Source: Shewanella sp. Arc9-LZ (GTDB lineage: Bacteria > Pseudomonadota > Gammaproteobacteria > Enterobacterales > Shewanellaceae). From it: a DNA stretch of 64,000 nt. Under the pieces are notes generated by a model. The model saw only the letters and a program-made list of their open reading frames with translations, did no database searches and was not told the DNA's origin. The stretch lies in contig NZ_CP048031.1 of NCBI RefSeq assembly GCF_010092445.1, positions 2,480,001 through 2,544,000 of the forward strand. The letters are read 5' to 3'. Positions within the stretch are counted from its first letter, which is position 1; each line of letters opens with the position of its first letter. Positions 27,334-35,300 of this stretch are shown piece after piece. The position numbers and the translations under genes are program-made.

Positions 27334-27670
27334 CGCAAATCCTTTTGGAGTTATAACAGCTTATTGAAGGGCAAAAAAAATTAAAGTCGCCCTTTTAAGT
27401 TATTGATTAATATCATCCTACATTTACTATCTTCTTGATGTAAAGTAGTTTTATTTAACGCCACTGACAAATAAAAGCGAGGTAGCGCGTTAAAAGTGGA
27501 CTCAATATTCAACAGGAAATAAAAACACATTTATTTCAATGCATTACAAAATATACAAATTGTTTATCGTACTACTTTAGTTTACTTATTAGCCGATTTA
27601 ACTTAAAAAACACTAAAAAACCATTACAACTGTTTTTGTATACAGTACACACAACATAAAGGTGGGAAAT
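27334..27670. other. AT-rich noncoding region at the right edge of the cassette array
   Basis: Contains the cassette boundary GTTATAAC (about 27348-27355), an imperfect AAGGGC/GCCCTT hairpin near 27367-27396, and then unassigned AT-rich sequence. Here an attI site or integrase would be expected if the array were complete, but no such gene is found on either strand. Confidence 0.6.
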
Positions 27671-27784
27671 ATGGCTTACACAGGATACTTATCCGATATT
27701 TATAAGCCAGATACTGATGAAGTGTTAAGCAGTACGATCCCCATCGAAAATTATGGACTTTTTAGTATTTTTCGTCTGGGATGA
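27671..27784 (+). CDS. Short ORF, 37 residues, possible N-terminus of a split gene
   Basis: Begins with a good AGGTGG ribosome site (5 bases before ATG) and reads MAYTGYLSDIYKPDTDEVLS, ending at a TGA whose first bases overlap the ATG of the next frame (ATGA). It looks like the N-terminal part of a larger protein. Either the two frames are translationally coupled, or one base has been gained or lost. Confidence 0.5.
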   Translation: MAYTGYLSDIYKPDTDEVLSSTIPIENYGLFSIFRLG

Positions 27785-28281
27785 TGTGGCCACAAGTTCA
27801 TATTTTAAACAAACTTTGGGGCAAAGACGTGTTTCAAGGTGGCCTAGTGAATGACCGTAAATTGCACAGAATTACTAAATCTCTACTATGTTCTGCCCCT
27901 GATAATGTTAAAATCTCCGCATCAGAATTACCGAGAAACTCAATGTTTATCCATCATGTTAACGGCATCGACTGGCTAGTGATCACAGCTTTTGAAGAAC
28001 TGAAAACTATGTTTATCGAAGAAGCAGGTACGATACCCTCTTGCTTCTCTACCGCCAGCGAATTGAATCTGGTTGATCAGGCAAAGCGAACTTATAGATA
28101 TTTGCCTACTCTCAGCGGCGTAATCACCGATATCGGTACATATCAAAGACAGGGTAACGAAGAAGATTTGGACCCACAGCTTGCCTGCTTAGTTGAGGGG
28201 CATGGTCGGGTATTTATCTATCACGGCGGCTTTGTAGCTTTTGTGGATGACGAGCAAACCTTTATTACCCGAATAGACTGA
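27781..28281 (+). CDS. Hypothetical protein, 166 residues, possibly the 3' part of a split gene
   Basis: A soluble protein with no recognised domain. It starts ATGATG, directly overlapping the stop of the 37-residue frame and lacking its own good ribosome site. Composition is protein-like throughout (for example NSMFIHHVNGIDWLVITAF and GRVFIYHGGFVAFVDDEQTF). It lies between the cassette array and the right repeat arm, so it belongs to the accessory island. Function unknown. Confidence 0.62.
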   Translation: MMWPQVHILNKLWGKDVFQGGLVNDRKLHRITKSLLCSAPDNVKISASELPRNSMFIHHVNGIDWLVITAFEELKTMFIEEAGTIPSCFSTASELNLVDQAKRTYRYLPTLSGVITDIGTYQRQGNEEDLDPQLACLVEGHGRVFIYHGGFVAFVDDEQTFITRID

Positions 28282-28380
28282 AAATTATTCAGTAAGTTGA
28301 AATTGACGAATTGGCATCCCTAGCAAGGAATGGGGCATAAATTAGTCAGCCGGCCATAATTTAAAATGGACGGGTTTAAC

Positions 28381-28916
28381 TATGAACTTGAGGACGTTGA
28401 AGACTCTTTATACAAGAATGCGTGATGCTCACATGGCCTTTCTCGCACATCTGACCGATAAGGATATTGGAAATGTCATTAGGATGTAGGGAACATCATT
28501 GACCATGTGCTACAAGGCATTCAGGCATCCTGCCTATCAGATGTGAGCTTAGCTTTCGCGGTACAGGTCGTTCTTTGGCATCTGACCCATATGGATATGG
28601 GGAATGTCATTATGATGTCGGGAACATCATTGACCTTGCCATCACGACATTCGTGAATCCATTCACATCAGATTCCCATCGGAAGCGTTAGCATTTTCAC
28701 TCCTTATTACAAGATGGACCGAAGCAGGATTCAAACGAGGCCAAAAGGTTGATTAGCTTCCCTCGCGACCTTTTCGCAGCTGTTGTTTTGTAAATAGAGA
28801 AAATGTTGCGGGGCGGCTGGGCCCATTCTTTTATAAAGAGTAAAGAGGGAACAGCCGTTGGTTTCCTCTTGGTCTGGTGTGGGTGAACCGTCACGACGTT
28901 AGTGGCCGCAGGCCAT
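28381..28916. repeat. Right arm of the long inverted repeat framing the accessory island
   Basis: Inverse copy of 23770-24194. Positions 28570-28701 match the left arm perfectly over 132 bases. This arm is about 110 bases longer because it contains an extra 57-base unit (28448-28504). It fills the gap between the 27781 gene and the SGNH hydrolase. No coding sequence is supported. Confidence 0.9.
28448..28635. repeat. Direct repeat of a 57-bp unit inside the right arm
   Basis: Units at 28448-28504 and 28579-28635 both read CATCTGACC at the start and GAACATCATTGACC at the end, with about ten differences between. A third, inverted copy lies at about 24046-24102 in the left arm. The CCATATCCATATGG core of the second unit is itself nearly palindromic. 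Confidence 0.8.
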
Positions 28917-28961
28917 ATATCCGACTCATAATAGGCAGCAACACATGAGAAAATACCTATT

Positions 28962-29756
28962 TTATTCAATACCGTCAGATTTAATACCACCAACTATTTG
29001 CTCTACCACTAACTTTGCCCATGCATTATAAATCGGTGCTCCTGGGTGAAACCCATCGGTAGCCATCACTTGGCGCATAAACTCCAGCATAGTGATATCA
29101 GGTTGTGGGTTTTCTAATGGTAATTTAATTAATCTGAAACTTGTCGGTTGGTCGACTTGTTGATTTAATTTAATAAGTAATTGCTGTAATTGGCGATTAA
29201 ATTGATTTGCTCGCTGGCCTAAACTCCAACGAAGTGGATGAGGCAATGCAGGAAATAGCCCCAAAGGCGGTAACGCAGTGACCAATATCAATTTGGGCCT
29301 GTATCGCTTTGTAATCAGTTCAAATAACGTTTTTTGTTGCAGCAACCACTTCTCGCAACTGATTGATGAGGTAATGTCATTCACCCCTAACGATGTCACG
29401 ATGACATCGTAATGCTTTTGCCCGAGTATGGGATGTGCGTTATCAATCTGCTGTTGTAAGGCTTGTAAAGTGGTATATGTTGTCGAACCTGTTTTAGCAA
29501 ATAAGCCATAACTAAACTCGAGTTGAGGACTTAATAGCTCAATAACCTGTCCCAATAATGCATGCTGTTGAATTGTAACTCCCACTCCGGCAGCGGCTGA
29601 GTCGCCCAAAATAAGCAAACTCAACGCAGGATTGGGCCCAGTTTGCCCGACACGCTCGCCCTCGGGTTCCGGTAATCTTGGCGTAGTGCGGCGAACCTTA
29701 AGCCCCTGAAACACCAACAACGGGGCTAACATGAGTGACACTCCTTGATACAGCAT
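28962..29756 (-). CDS. SGNH/GDSL hydrolase
   Basis: A 264-residue hydrolase with the nucleophile block LLILGDSAAAGVGV (about residues 47-60), block III-like VTSLGVNDITSS, and the C-terminal DGFHPGAPIYNAWA that supplies the Asp-His pair. The hydrophobic N-terminus (LMLAPLLVFQGLKV) could anchor it to the membrane or act as a signal. Such enzymes are esterases or lipases. The ATG has an AAAGGA site. It ends close to the right repeat arm; the haloalkane dehalogenase gene lies 78 bases upstream on the same strand. Confidence 0.88.
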   Translation of the reverse strand: MLYQGVSLMLAPLLVFQGLKVRRTTPRLPEPEGERVGQTGPNPALSLLILGDSAAAGVGVTIQQHALLGQVIELLSPQLEFSYGLFAKTGSTTYTTLQALQQQIDNAHPILGQKHYDVIVTSLGVNDITSSISCEKWLLQQKTLFELITKRYRPKLILVTALPPLGLFPALPHPLRWSLGQRANQFNRQLQQLLIKLNQQVDQPTSFRLIKLPLENPQPDITMLEFMRQVMATDGFHPGAPIYNAWAKLVVEQIVGGIKSDGIE

Positions 29757-29834
29757 GGTTATCCTTTATTCACTATTAAACGAATCCTAATATTGTCACT
29801 CAGCACGGCTTAATCATTAATGTTGAATAGACCC

Positions 29835-30743
29835 TTAACGATTATCAGCAATAAAGTTGACTACAACGTCGGCTAAGATTTCGCCTTTGTCCTCTTGCAA
29901 AAAGTGCCCTGCAGCGACGATAGTGGTGTGCTTTTGCCCTTTTGTTCCTGGAATGAGTTTTTGCATCAAGGCATCACCACCCGCAGTAATCGGATCTGAA
30001 TCGCTAAACGCGGTTAAAAATGGCTTTTGCCATTGGCACAATACTTTCCACGCGGCGCGGTTTTTATCTGCAGCAGGATCGTCAGGCGTTATTGGCACTA
30101 ATAACGGGAATTGACGCGCGCCCTCTTTGTAGCGCTCATCTGGAAACGGCGCATCGTACGCAGCAATAACCTCAGCACGTAAAGTCGATACACAAGCGCT
30201 GTTAATTAAGTTGCCCGTTGGGAATATCTCAACGTCTTGTGAGAACTGACGCCATTTTTTAAATGCTTCACCTGGCTCATGGTCACCAGTGGGTAACATG
30301 GTGTTGGCACAAACAACCTGTGCAAATCGCTCGCTTTCTTCGGCGGCTAAACGTAAACCAATTAATCCGCCCCAATCCTGACAAACCAAGGTAATGTTAG
30401 TGAGATTAAGTTGCAGCATCAGTGATTTAATCCAATCGACATGACGTTGATAAGTATAATCGTTACGGTTTGTCGGTTTATCTGAGCGACCAAAACCAAT
30501 AAGATCAGGAGCAATAACACGATGACCGGCTTTAACAAGAATGGGGATCATTTTGCGGTACAAAAAGCTCCAGGTCGGCTCACCATGTAATAACAATATT
30601 GGTGCGGCATCCTTAGGGCCTTCATCAAGATAATGGACTCTCAGTTCACCACCCTCAGTGTCATCAACGGATAAGTAATTCGCAGTAAAATGGTAATCAG
30701 GTAAATTGGCGAAACAACTGTCGTCGGTGCGTAAAAAATCCAT
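29835..30743 (-). CDS. Haloalkane dehalogenase (HLD subfamily I type)
   Basis: A 302-residue alpha/beta hydrolase. It has the subfamily motif HGEPTWSFLYRKM (about 54-66) and nucleophile Asp in CQDWGG (about 124), whose following Trp is one halide-binding residue. The cap segment EAFKKWRQFSQ carries a tryptophan at the second halide site. The acid is in FSDSDPIT and the catalytic His in AAGHFLQED. All five expected residues are present, so hydrolysis of a carbon-halogen bond to alcohol plus halide is likely; the natural substrate is unknown. AAGGGA precedes the ATG at 30743; the longer frame is less likely. Confidence 0.88.
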   Translation of the reverse strand: MDFLRTDDSCFANLPDYHFTANYLSVDDTEGGELRVHYLDEGPKDAAPILLLHGEPTWSFLYRKMIPILVKAGHRVIAPDLIGFGRSDKPTNRNDYTYQRHVDWIKSLMLQLNLTNITLVCQDWGGLIGLRLAAEESERFAQVVCANTMLPTGDHEPGEAFKKWRQFSQDVEIFPTGNLINSACVSTLRAEVIAAYDAPFPDERYKEGARQFPLLVPITPDDPAADKNRAAWKVLCQWQKPFLTAFSDSDPITAGGDALMQKLIPGTKGQKHTTIVAAGHFLQEDKGEILADVVVNFIADNR

Positions 30744-30885
30744 ATTAATTCCCTTCCTTATTGTGTTTTGTATCAATATTGTCTGAGCAATTTAACCTCG
30801 CGCTAAATAAGCCACATTGCTGACTGTCACTGAACCTTGAATGTTGACGTCACGGCGTCAGTTTATTGCACGCAACGAACTGACA

Positions 30886-32058
30886 TTAACTCAGATCCTT
30901 AATCGCCCGTCCTATTCCATCAACCGTTAACGGATACATTTTATTGTTCAGCAACTGTTGAATAATGGAAATAGAATGATGTATTGGCCAGCGATTTTCC
31001 GGTTGTGGATTAAGCCATGCCACTTTATTGAAATGCCCCAGCAATCGATTCATGTATTCAATGCCGGGCTTTTCATTCCAATGTTCAACACTGCCGCCTT
31101 TAGCGATAATCTCGTAAGGCCCCATGGTCGCATCACCGACAAAAATGACTTTATAATCGGCACCAAATGTTCTGATGATCTCTTCTAAATTAATCACTTT
31201 ATCAAAGCGGCGGTTATTATCTTGCCAGAGATTTTCGTACACACAGTTATGAAAATAAAAGAATTTTAAATGCTTAAACTCACTGTGCGCCGCAGAAAAA
31301 AGCTCTTCACATGTATGAATATAATCATCCATCGAGCCGCCAATATCGAAAAACATCAACACTTTAACGGCATTGTGACGTTCCGGTTCCATGTGAACAT
31401 CTAACATTCCGCCGTTCTTGGCGGTTGAACTGATAGTGGTATTAATATCCAGTTTTTCACTGGCCCCAGTGCGGGCAAATTTTCTGAGTTTTTTAAGTGC
31501 CAATTTAATATTTCGAGTACCCAGTTCACGGTCTTGGTCGAAGTTTTTAAACTCGCGCTTATCCCACACTTTCACGGCACTGTTATTACGGTTTTTATCT
31601 TGGCCGACTCTAATCCCTTCAGGGTTATAGCCATAAGCGCCAAACGGAGATGTGCCGCCTGTGCCAACCCATTTATTGCCGCCTGCATGACGTTTTTTCT
31701 GTTCTTCTAGACGTTCTTTTAACGCCTTCATTAATGCTTCAAGCCCGCCTAAAGATTTAAGCTTGTCTTTTTCTTCTTGAGAAAGGTGCTTTTCAAACTC
31801 CTTTCTTAGCCAATCTTCGGGCAAAATTTTATCAAATACATCAATACTTTCGATGCCTTTAAAATACTCAGCAAAGGCGTTATCGTACTTGTCGTAGTTG
31901 ATTTCATCTTTAACCATGACAATTTTGGCAAGGTTATAAAACTCTTCCACATCGGCAAACACCACCCCAGCTTTTAGTAACGCAATCAAATCTAATAGCT
32001 CACGTAAGCTACAAGGCACTTTGTGCTTTTTTAGGATCAGAAAAAAATCAATAAACAC
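30886..32058 (-). CDS. VWA domain protein, CoxE-like
   Basis: A 390-residue protein. The N-terminal helical half is charged (for example LSQEEKDKLKSLGGLEALMK). The C-terminal half has a von Willebrand A fold with MFFDIGGSMDDYIHTCEEL, a MIDAS-like DxGxS sequence in which glycine replaces the usual serine. Such proteins act with a MoxR-type ATPase as a chaperone pair that inserts cofactors or remodels enzymes (CoxD/CoxE for CO dehydrogenase). The start is GTG at 32058, six bases after the stop of the MoxR gene. Confidence 0.87.
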   Translation of the reverse strand: MFIDFFLILKKHKVPCSLRELLDLIALLKAGVVFADVEEFYNLAKIVMVKDEINYDKYDNAFAEYFKGIESIDVFDKILPEDWLRKEFEKHLSQEEKDKLKSLGGLEALMKALKERLEEQKKRHAGGNKWVGTGGTSPFGAYGYNPEGIRVGQDKNRNNSAVKVWDKREFKNFDQDRELGTRNIKLALKKLRKFARTGASEKLDINTTISSTAKNGGMLDVHMEPERHNAVKVLMFFDIGGSMDDYIHTCEELFSAAHSEFKHLKFFYFHNCVYENLWQDNNRRFDKVINLEEIIRTFGADYKVIFVGDATMGPYEIIAKGGSVEHWNEKPGIEYMNRLLGHFNKVAWLNPQPENRWPIHHSISIIQQLLNNKMYPLTVDGIGRAIKDLS

Positions 32059-32064
32059 GATGCA

Positions 32065-32898
32065 CTACCTGTTTCTGCGGCTCATAAAAGCAAGCTTTTC
32101 AATCAATGAAACGTCTTGTTCATTTTTAAGCAATGCGCCAAACAAAGGAATGATGTCTGATTGTTTATTTAGCAAAGTGCTTTGAGAAATATCATCCGAT
32201 ATTAATAATTTAAGCCAATCGATCAATTCAGATGTAGATGGTTTTTTCTTAATACCGTTGACGTCTCGTAAATCGAAAAACACCTCTAATGCTTGCTGTA
32301 ACAAGTCTTGCTTAACATTAGGATGATGCACGTCGATAATTTTTGCCATTTCATCTTTGGTGGGAAATTTAATGTAATGGAAAAAGCACCGTCTTAAAAA
32401 CGCATCTGGTAGCTCTTTTTCGTTGTTAGAGGTAATGATGATAATGGGACGTTGTTTAGCTTTGATAACCTGTTGAGTTTCGTACACATAAAACTCCATT
32501 TTATCGAGTTCTTGTAGCAAGTCGTTAGGAAACTCGATGTCCGCTTTATCAATTTCATCAATCAGCAATATCGGTCTTTGTTCTTCTTCAAACGCATGCC
32601 ATAGCTTACCTTTAACGATGTAGTTACCGATGTCGTGTACACGCGCATCACCTAACTGACTGTCACGTAGACGGGACACAGCATCATATTCGTATAAACC
32701 TTGTTGCGCCTTGGTGGTCGACTTAATGTGCCATTGATACAGTTTACAATTAAGAGAACGAGCAAGTTCTTCTGCTAACTGGGTTTTACCCGTGCCCGGT
32801 TCGCCCTTAATTAATAACGGTTTCTCTAAGGCTATGGCGGCATTTACCGCTAAAGTCAGTTCGTTTGAGGCAATGTAGTTCTGTGTACTTTTAAACAT
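32065..32898 (-). CDS. MoxR-type AAA+ ATPase
   Basis: A 277-residue AAA+ ATPase with Walker A GEPGTGKT (about residues 33-40), Walker B PILLIDEIDKAD (about 107-118), sensor-1 IITSNNEKELPDAF and the arginine-finger region LRRCFFHYIKFP. It resembles MoxR/CoxD ATPases, which pair with VWA partners for metal-enzyme maturation. The start at 32898 has an AAAGG site; five extra upstream codons are less likely. The VWA partner follows 6 bases downstream, and a molybdopterin oxidoreductase gene lies 74 bases upstream, all on one strand. Confidence 0.92.
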   Translation of the reverse strand: MFKSTQNYIASNELTLAVNAAIALEKPLLIKGEPGTGKTQLAEELARSLNCKLYQWHIKSTTKAQQGLYEYDAVSRLRDSQLGDARVHDIGNYIVKGKLWHAFEEEQRPILLIDEIDKADIEFPNDLLQELDKMEFYVYETQQVIKAKQRPIIIITSNNEKELPDAFLRRCFFHYIKFPTKDEMAKIIDVHHPNVKQDLLQQALEVFFDLRDVNGIKKKPSTSELIDWLKLLISDDISQSTLLNKQSDIIPLFGALLKNEQDVSLIEKLAFMSRRNR

Positions 32899-32972
32899 GG
32901 TCAACCTTTTCATTTATGTCATTTTGCCGTAGCAAAGCTTTTTCATGTATTTTTTTGGGCATATATCTGGCT

Positions 32973-35087
32973 TTAAGCCACGTTAATGGCAACCGGCGTG
33001 CCATTGAATGCTGCATTTCCTGTTAGCATATCAACTCTAGCGGCATCCGTTAAATCATTAATGCTCACGCCTGGCTGCGCAGAGGCCACTGACATGTTAG
33101 TGCCTTGCTGATTATGGCCCCACCCTTGCGGCATACTCACAACACCTTGTTGAATATCGTCAGTAATAACAACTTCGATTTCAATTTGGCCAACGGCTGA
33201 ACGAACAGACACGATTTGCCCCTGTGTTATCCCAAGCTGTTTAGCATCTTCAGAATGCACTTCTAAAGTACACGGATTTTTACCCTTAGTTAACCGCTCG
33301 GAGTTCTGTGTCCAGGTGTTATGACTTTTCACTAATCGGCGACCGATTAAATCAAATGGATAAGCCTTGTCGCGTGCAGTTGGTGTCATCATCGCATCTA
33401 AACGTGGTAAGTCATCAAGGTACACTTGTGGGAATAAATTAACCTTACCGTCTGCGGTTTTAATGCGTTGTTCAATACAGGGCATTAACGGGCCAAGGTC
33501 GATACCATGCGGATTGTCTATTAACTTTTGCAAGCTGATGCCTTGTTCACCATACGGACCATTTTTGAGTTCCATGTCCAGTATCATCTCTGGGGTGACT
33601 TTTTGCATTGGGTCATCGGCAGGCAGGTTTAGCATTCTGGCTGAAATCTCTTTTAGAATTTGCCAATCGCTGCGTTGTTCTGGCAGTTTTTCAAATAATG
33701 GTGCTGAGTATTTCACCGTGTTTCGCACCGAAAATGAATTAAAGAAAATATCAAAGTGGGAGTTCTCGACTCCTGTAGTGCCCGGTAAAATAATGTCTGC
33801 GTATTTGGTAGTTTCATTTAAATAGATATCTACCGACACCATGTATTCAAGCCCAGCAAAGGCTTGTGCCAATTTATGACCACTGGGCGCTGACAATACA
33901 GGATTGCCCGCGACGGTAATGAGGCTTTTAATCTGCCCTTCACCCTCGGTTTGTATTTCTTCTGCTAAGGTTGCCACCGGGAATTCGCCATTAAAGAATG
34001 GCAATTGACGAACACGAGTGTGATGCTGACCAAATGAGCTTTTATGGCCTCGTTTATGATTACGTAATAAATCAAACGCAGGTTGTGGAAACATGGCCCC
34101 ACCGGCGCGGTCAAAGTTGCCAGTAATAATATTGAGTACATTGGTGAGCCATAAACATAAGCCACCGAACGTTTGAGTCGAGGCGCCCATGCGGCTATAA
34201 CAGACCGCAGATTCGGCCGCCGTCATGTCATCTGCAAGCGTGCGAATACTAGCGGCATCAATACCCACAAACTCTGCTAGCGCTTCAGGCGAATAGCCTT
34301 TGGCAAGCTTAGCTACATCGTCCAATCCTTCAACCATGTTCTCTAAATGGCGTAAATTGACCTTATCATTGGCAAACACACAGTGAATTAATGCCAGTAA
34401 TAACAGGGCATCTTTTTCAGGTCGAATAAATAAGTGCTGGTCAGCAATGTTAGCGGTGCGGGTTTTGCGCGGATCGACTACGACAATTTTTCCACCACGC
34501 TTTTGAATCGCTTTCATTCGCCCTATCACATTGGGCGCGGTCATCATGCTGCCGTTTGATACCACCGGATTAGCGCCAATGATCAACATAAAGTCAGTTC
34601 TATCAATATCCGGTACCGGAATTAACATACCTGCACCGAACATAAAGTTAGACGCTACATGATGGGGTAATTGATCAGCCGAAGCTGAGCTAAAGCGATT
34701 GACCGTGCCTAATGACTTCATAAAAGGTTTAAGCACTAACGCATTGCCTAGGCTATGGGCGTTAGGATTACCTAAATACACCGCTAAAGCATTGTTGCCA
34801 TGTTGCTGCTGAATACTTTTAAACTTAGCGGTGATTTCACTAAATGCGTCATCCCAACTAATGGCTTGCCAACCTGAATCGGTACGTTTGATTGGGGTTT
34901 TTAAGCGATCTTTGTCGGTATAAAAATCTTCCAGCGCCAATGCTTTAGGGCAGTTGTAACCTTGGCTAAAGGGATCGAGCTGATCGCCTTTGATCGACAA
35001 AATTTGTTTGTCTTGATATTTTATTTCCAAGCCACACATGGCTTCACAAATATTGCAATTTCTATAATGGGTTTTTATGTCGCTCAT
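32973..35087 (-). CDS. Molybdopterin oxidoreductase (DMSO reductase superfamily), 4Fe-4S
   Basis: A 704-residue enzyme with an N-terminal cluster motif CNICEAMCGLEI (Cys11, 14, 18) and C46 in GYNCPKA. Bis-MGD-binding segments follow (VVDPRKTRTANIADQH; TVAGNPVLSAPSGHKLAQAF) and the C-terminal molydopterin-dinucleotide domain (DLIGRRLVKSHNTWTQNSERL and VSMPQGWGHNQQGTNMS). It resembles cytoplasmic nitrate reductase- or formate dehydrogenase-like enzymes; no Tat signal is visible. The reaction is unknown. It probably forms an operon with the MoxR/VWA pair, which may load or activate it. Confidence 0.9.
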   Translation of the reverse strand: MSDIKTHYRNCNICEAMCGLEIKYQDKQILSIKGDQLDPFSQGYNCPKALALEDFYTDKDRLKTPIKRTDSGWQAISWDDAFSEITAKFKSIQQQHGNNALAVYLGNPNAHSLGNALVLKPFMKSLGTVNRFSSASADQLPHHVASNFMFGAGMLIPVPDIDRTDFMLIIGANPVVSNGSMMTAPNVIGRMKAIQKRGGKIVVVDPRKTRTANIADQHLFIRPEKDALLLLALIHCVFANDKVNLRHLENMVEGLDDVAKLAKGYSPEALAEFVGIDAASIRTLADDMTAAESAVCYSRMGASTQTFGGLCLWLTNVLNIITGNFDRAGGAMFPQPAFDLLRNHKRGHKSSFGQHHTRVRQLPFFNGEFPVATLAEEIQTEGEGQIKSLITVAGNPVLSAPSGHKLAQAFAGLEYMVSVDIYLNETTKYADIILPGTTGVENSHFDIFFNSFSVRNTVKYSAPLFEKLPEQRSDWQILKEISARMLNLPADDPMQKVTPEMILDMELKNGPYGEQGISLQKLIDNPHGIDLGPLMPCIEQRIKTADGKVNLFPQVYLDDLPRLDAMMTPTARDKAYPFDLIGRRLVKSHNTWTQNSERLTKGKNPCTLEVHSEDAKQLGITQGQIVSVRSAVGQIEIEVVITDDIQQGVVSMPQGWGHNQQGTNMSVASAQPGVSINDLTDAARVDMLTGNAAFNGTPVAINVA

Positions 35088-35142
35088 ATATATCGCCTGA
35101 CTTGGAAAATGAATGTGAATGTAACTGAACTGCCAACGTTAA

Positions 35143-35190
35143 CTCACCTAATAACTCAGCTAATAACACACCTAATAACGCACCTAATAA
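35143..35190. repeat. 12-bp tandem repeat, four units
   Basis: Units CTCACCTAATAA, CTCAGCTAATAA, CACACCTAATAA and CGCACCTAATAA in a row, at 35143-35190, upstream of the molybdopterin oxidoreductase start. A simple-sequence element of this kind varies in copy number and could change promoter spacing. Confidence 0.85.
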
Positions 35191-35300
35191 CACAATGCTG
35201 ACTGTGCTATTAGGCTTTATTTGGCGAGGTTATCTGGTTGCTAAGCTCCGTTATGCCCCATTAATAACTAAGGTTTATCGATTGCTGATAGCCATAACAC

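Larger units (their letters stand above)
24884..27355 (-). mobile_element. Integron cassette array without integrase (CALIN-type)
   Basis: Five minus-strand genes are separated by four elements that each begin TAACAAG on the minus strand just at or after a stop codon. Each then folds into an imperfect palindrome and ends GCGTTA. This is the layout of attC recombination sites of marine chromosomal integrons. Genes are short, unrelated and all in one direction. No tyrosine-recombinase gene is present in the window, so it is either a detached array or a fragment. The right boundary is a GTTATAAC core-like site near 27348-27355; the left end lacks a complete attC. Confidence 0.85.

Noticed and set aside
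23668..28961. Integron integrase, transposase or phage integrase within the island
   Set aside because: No tyrosine-recombinase or DDE-type protein pattern found in any frame, so the array is called integrase-less within the window.
28697..28993. 98-codon minus-strand frame in the right repeat arm
   Set aside because: It lies in the noncoding inverted repeat and overlaps the end of the SGNH hydrolase; the matching left arm has no equivalent frame.
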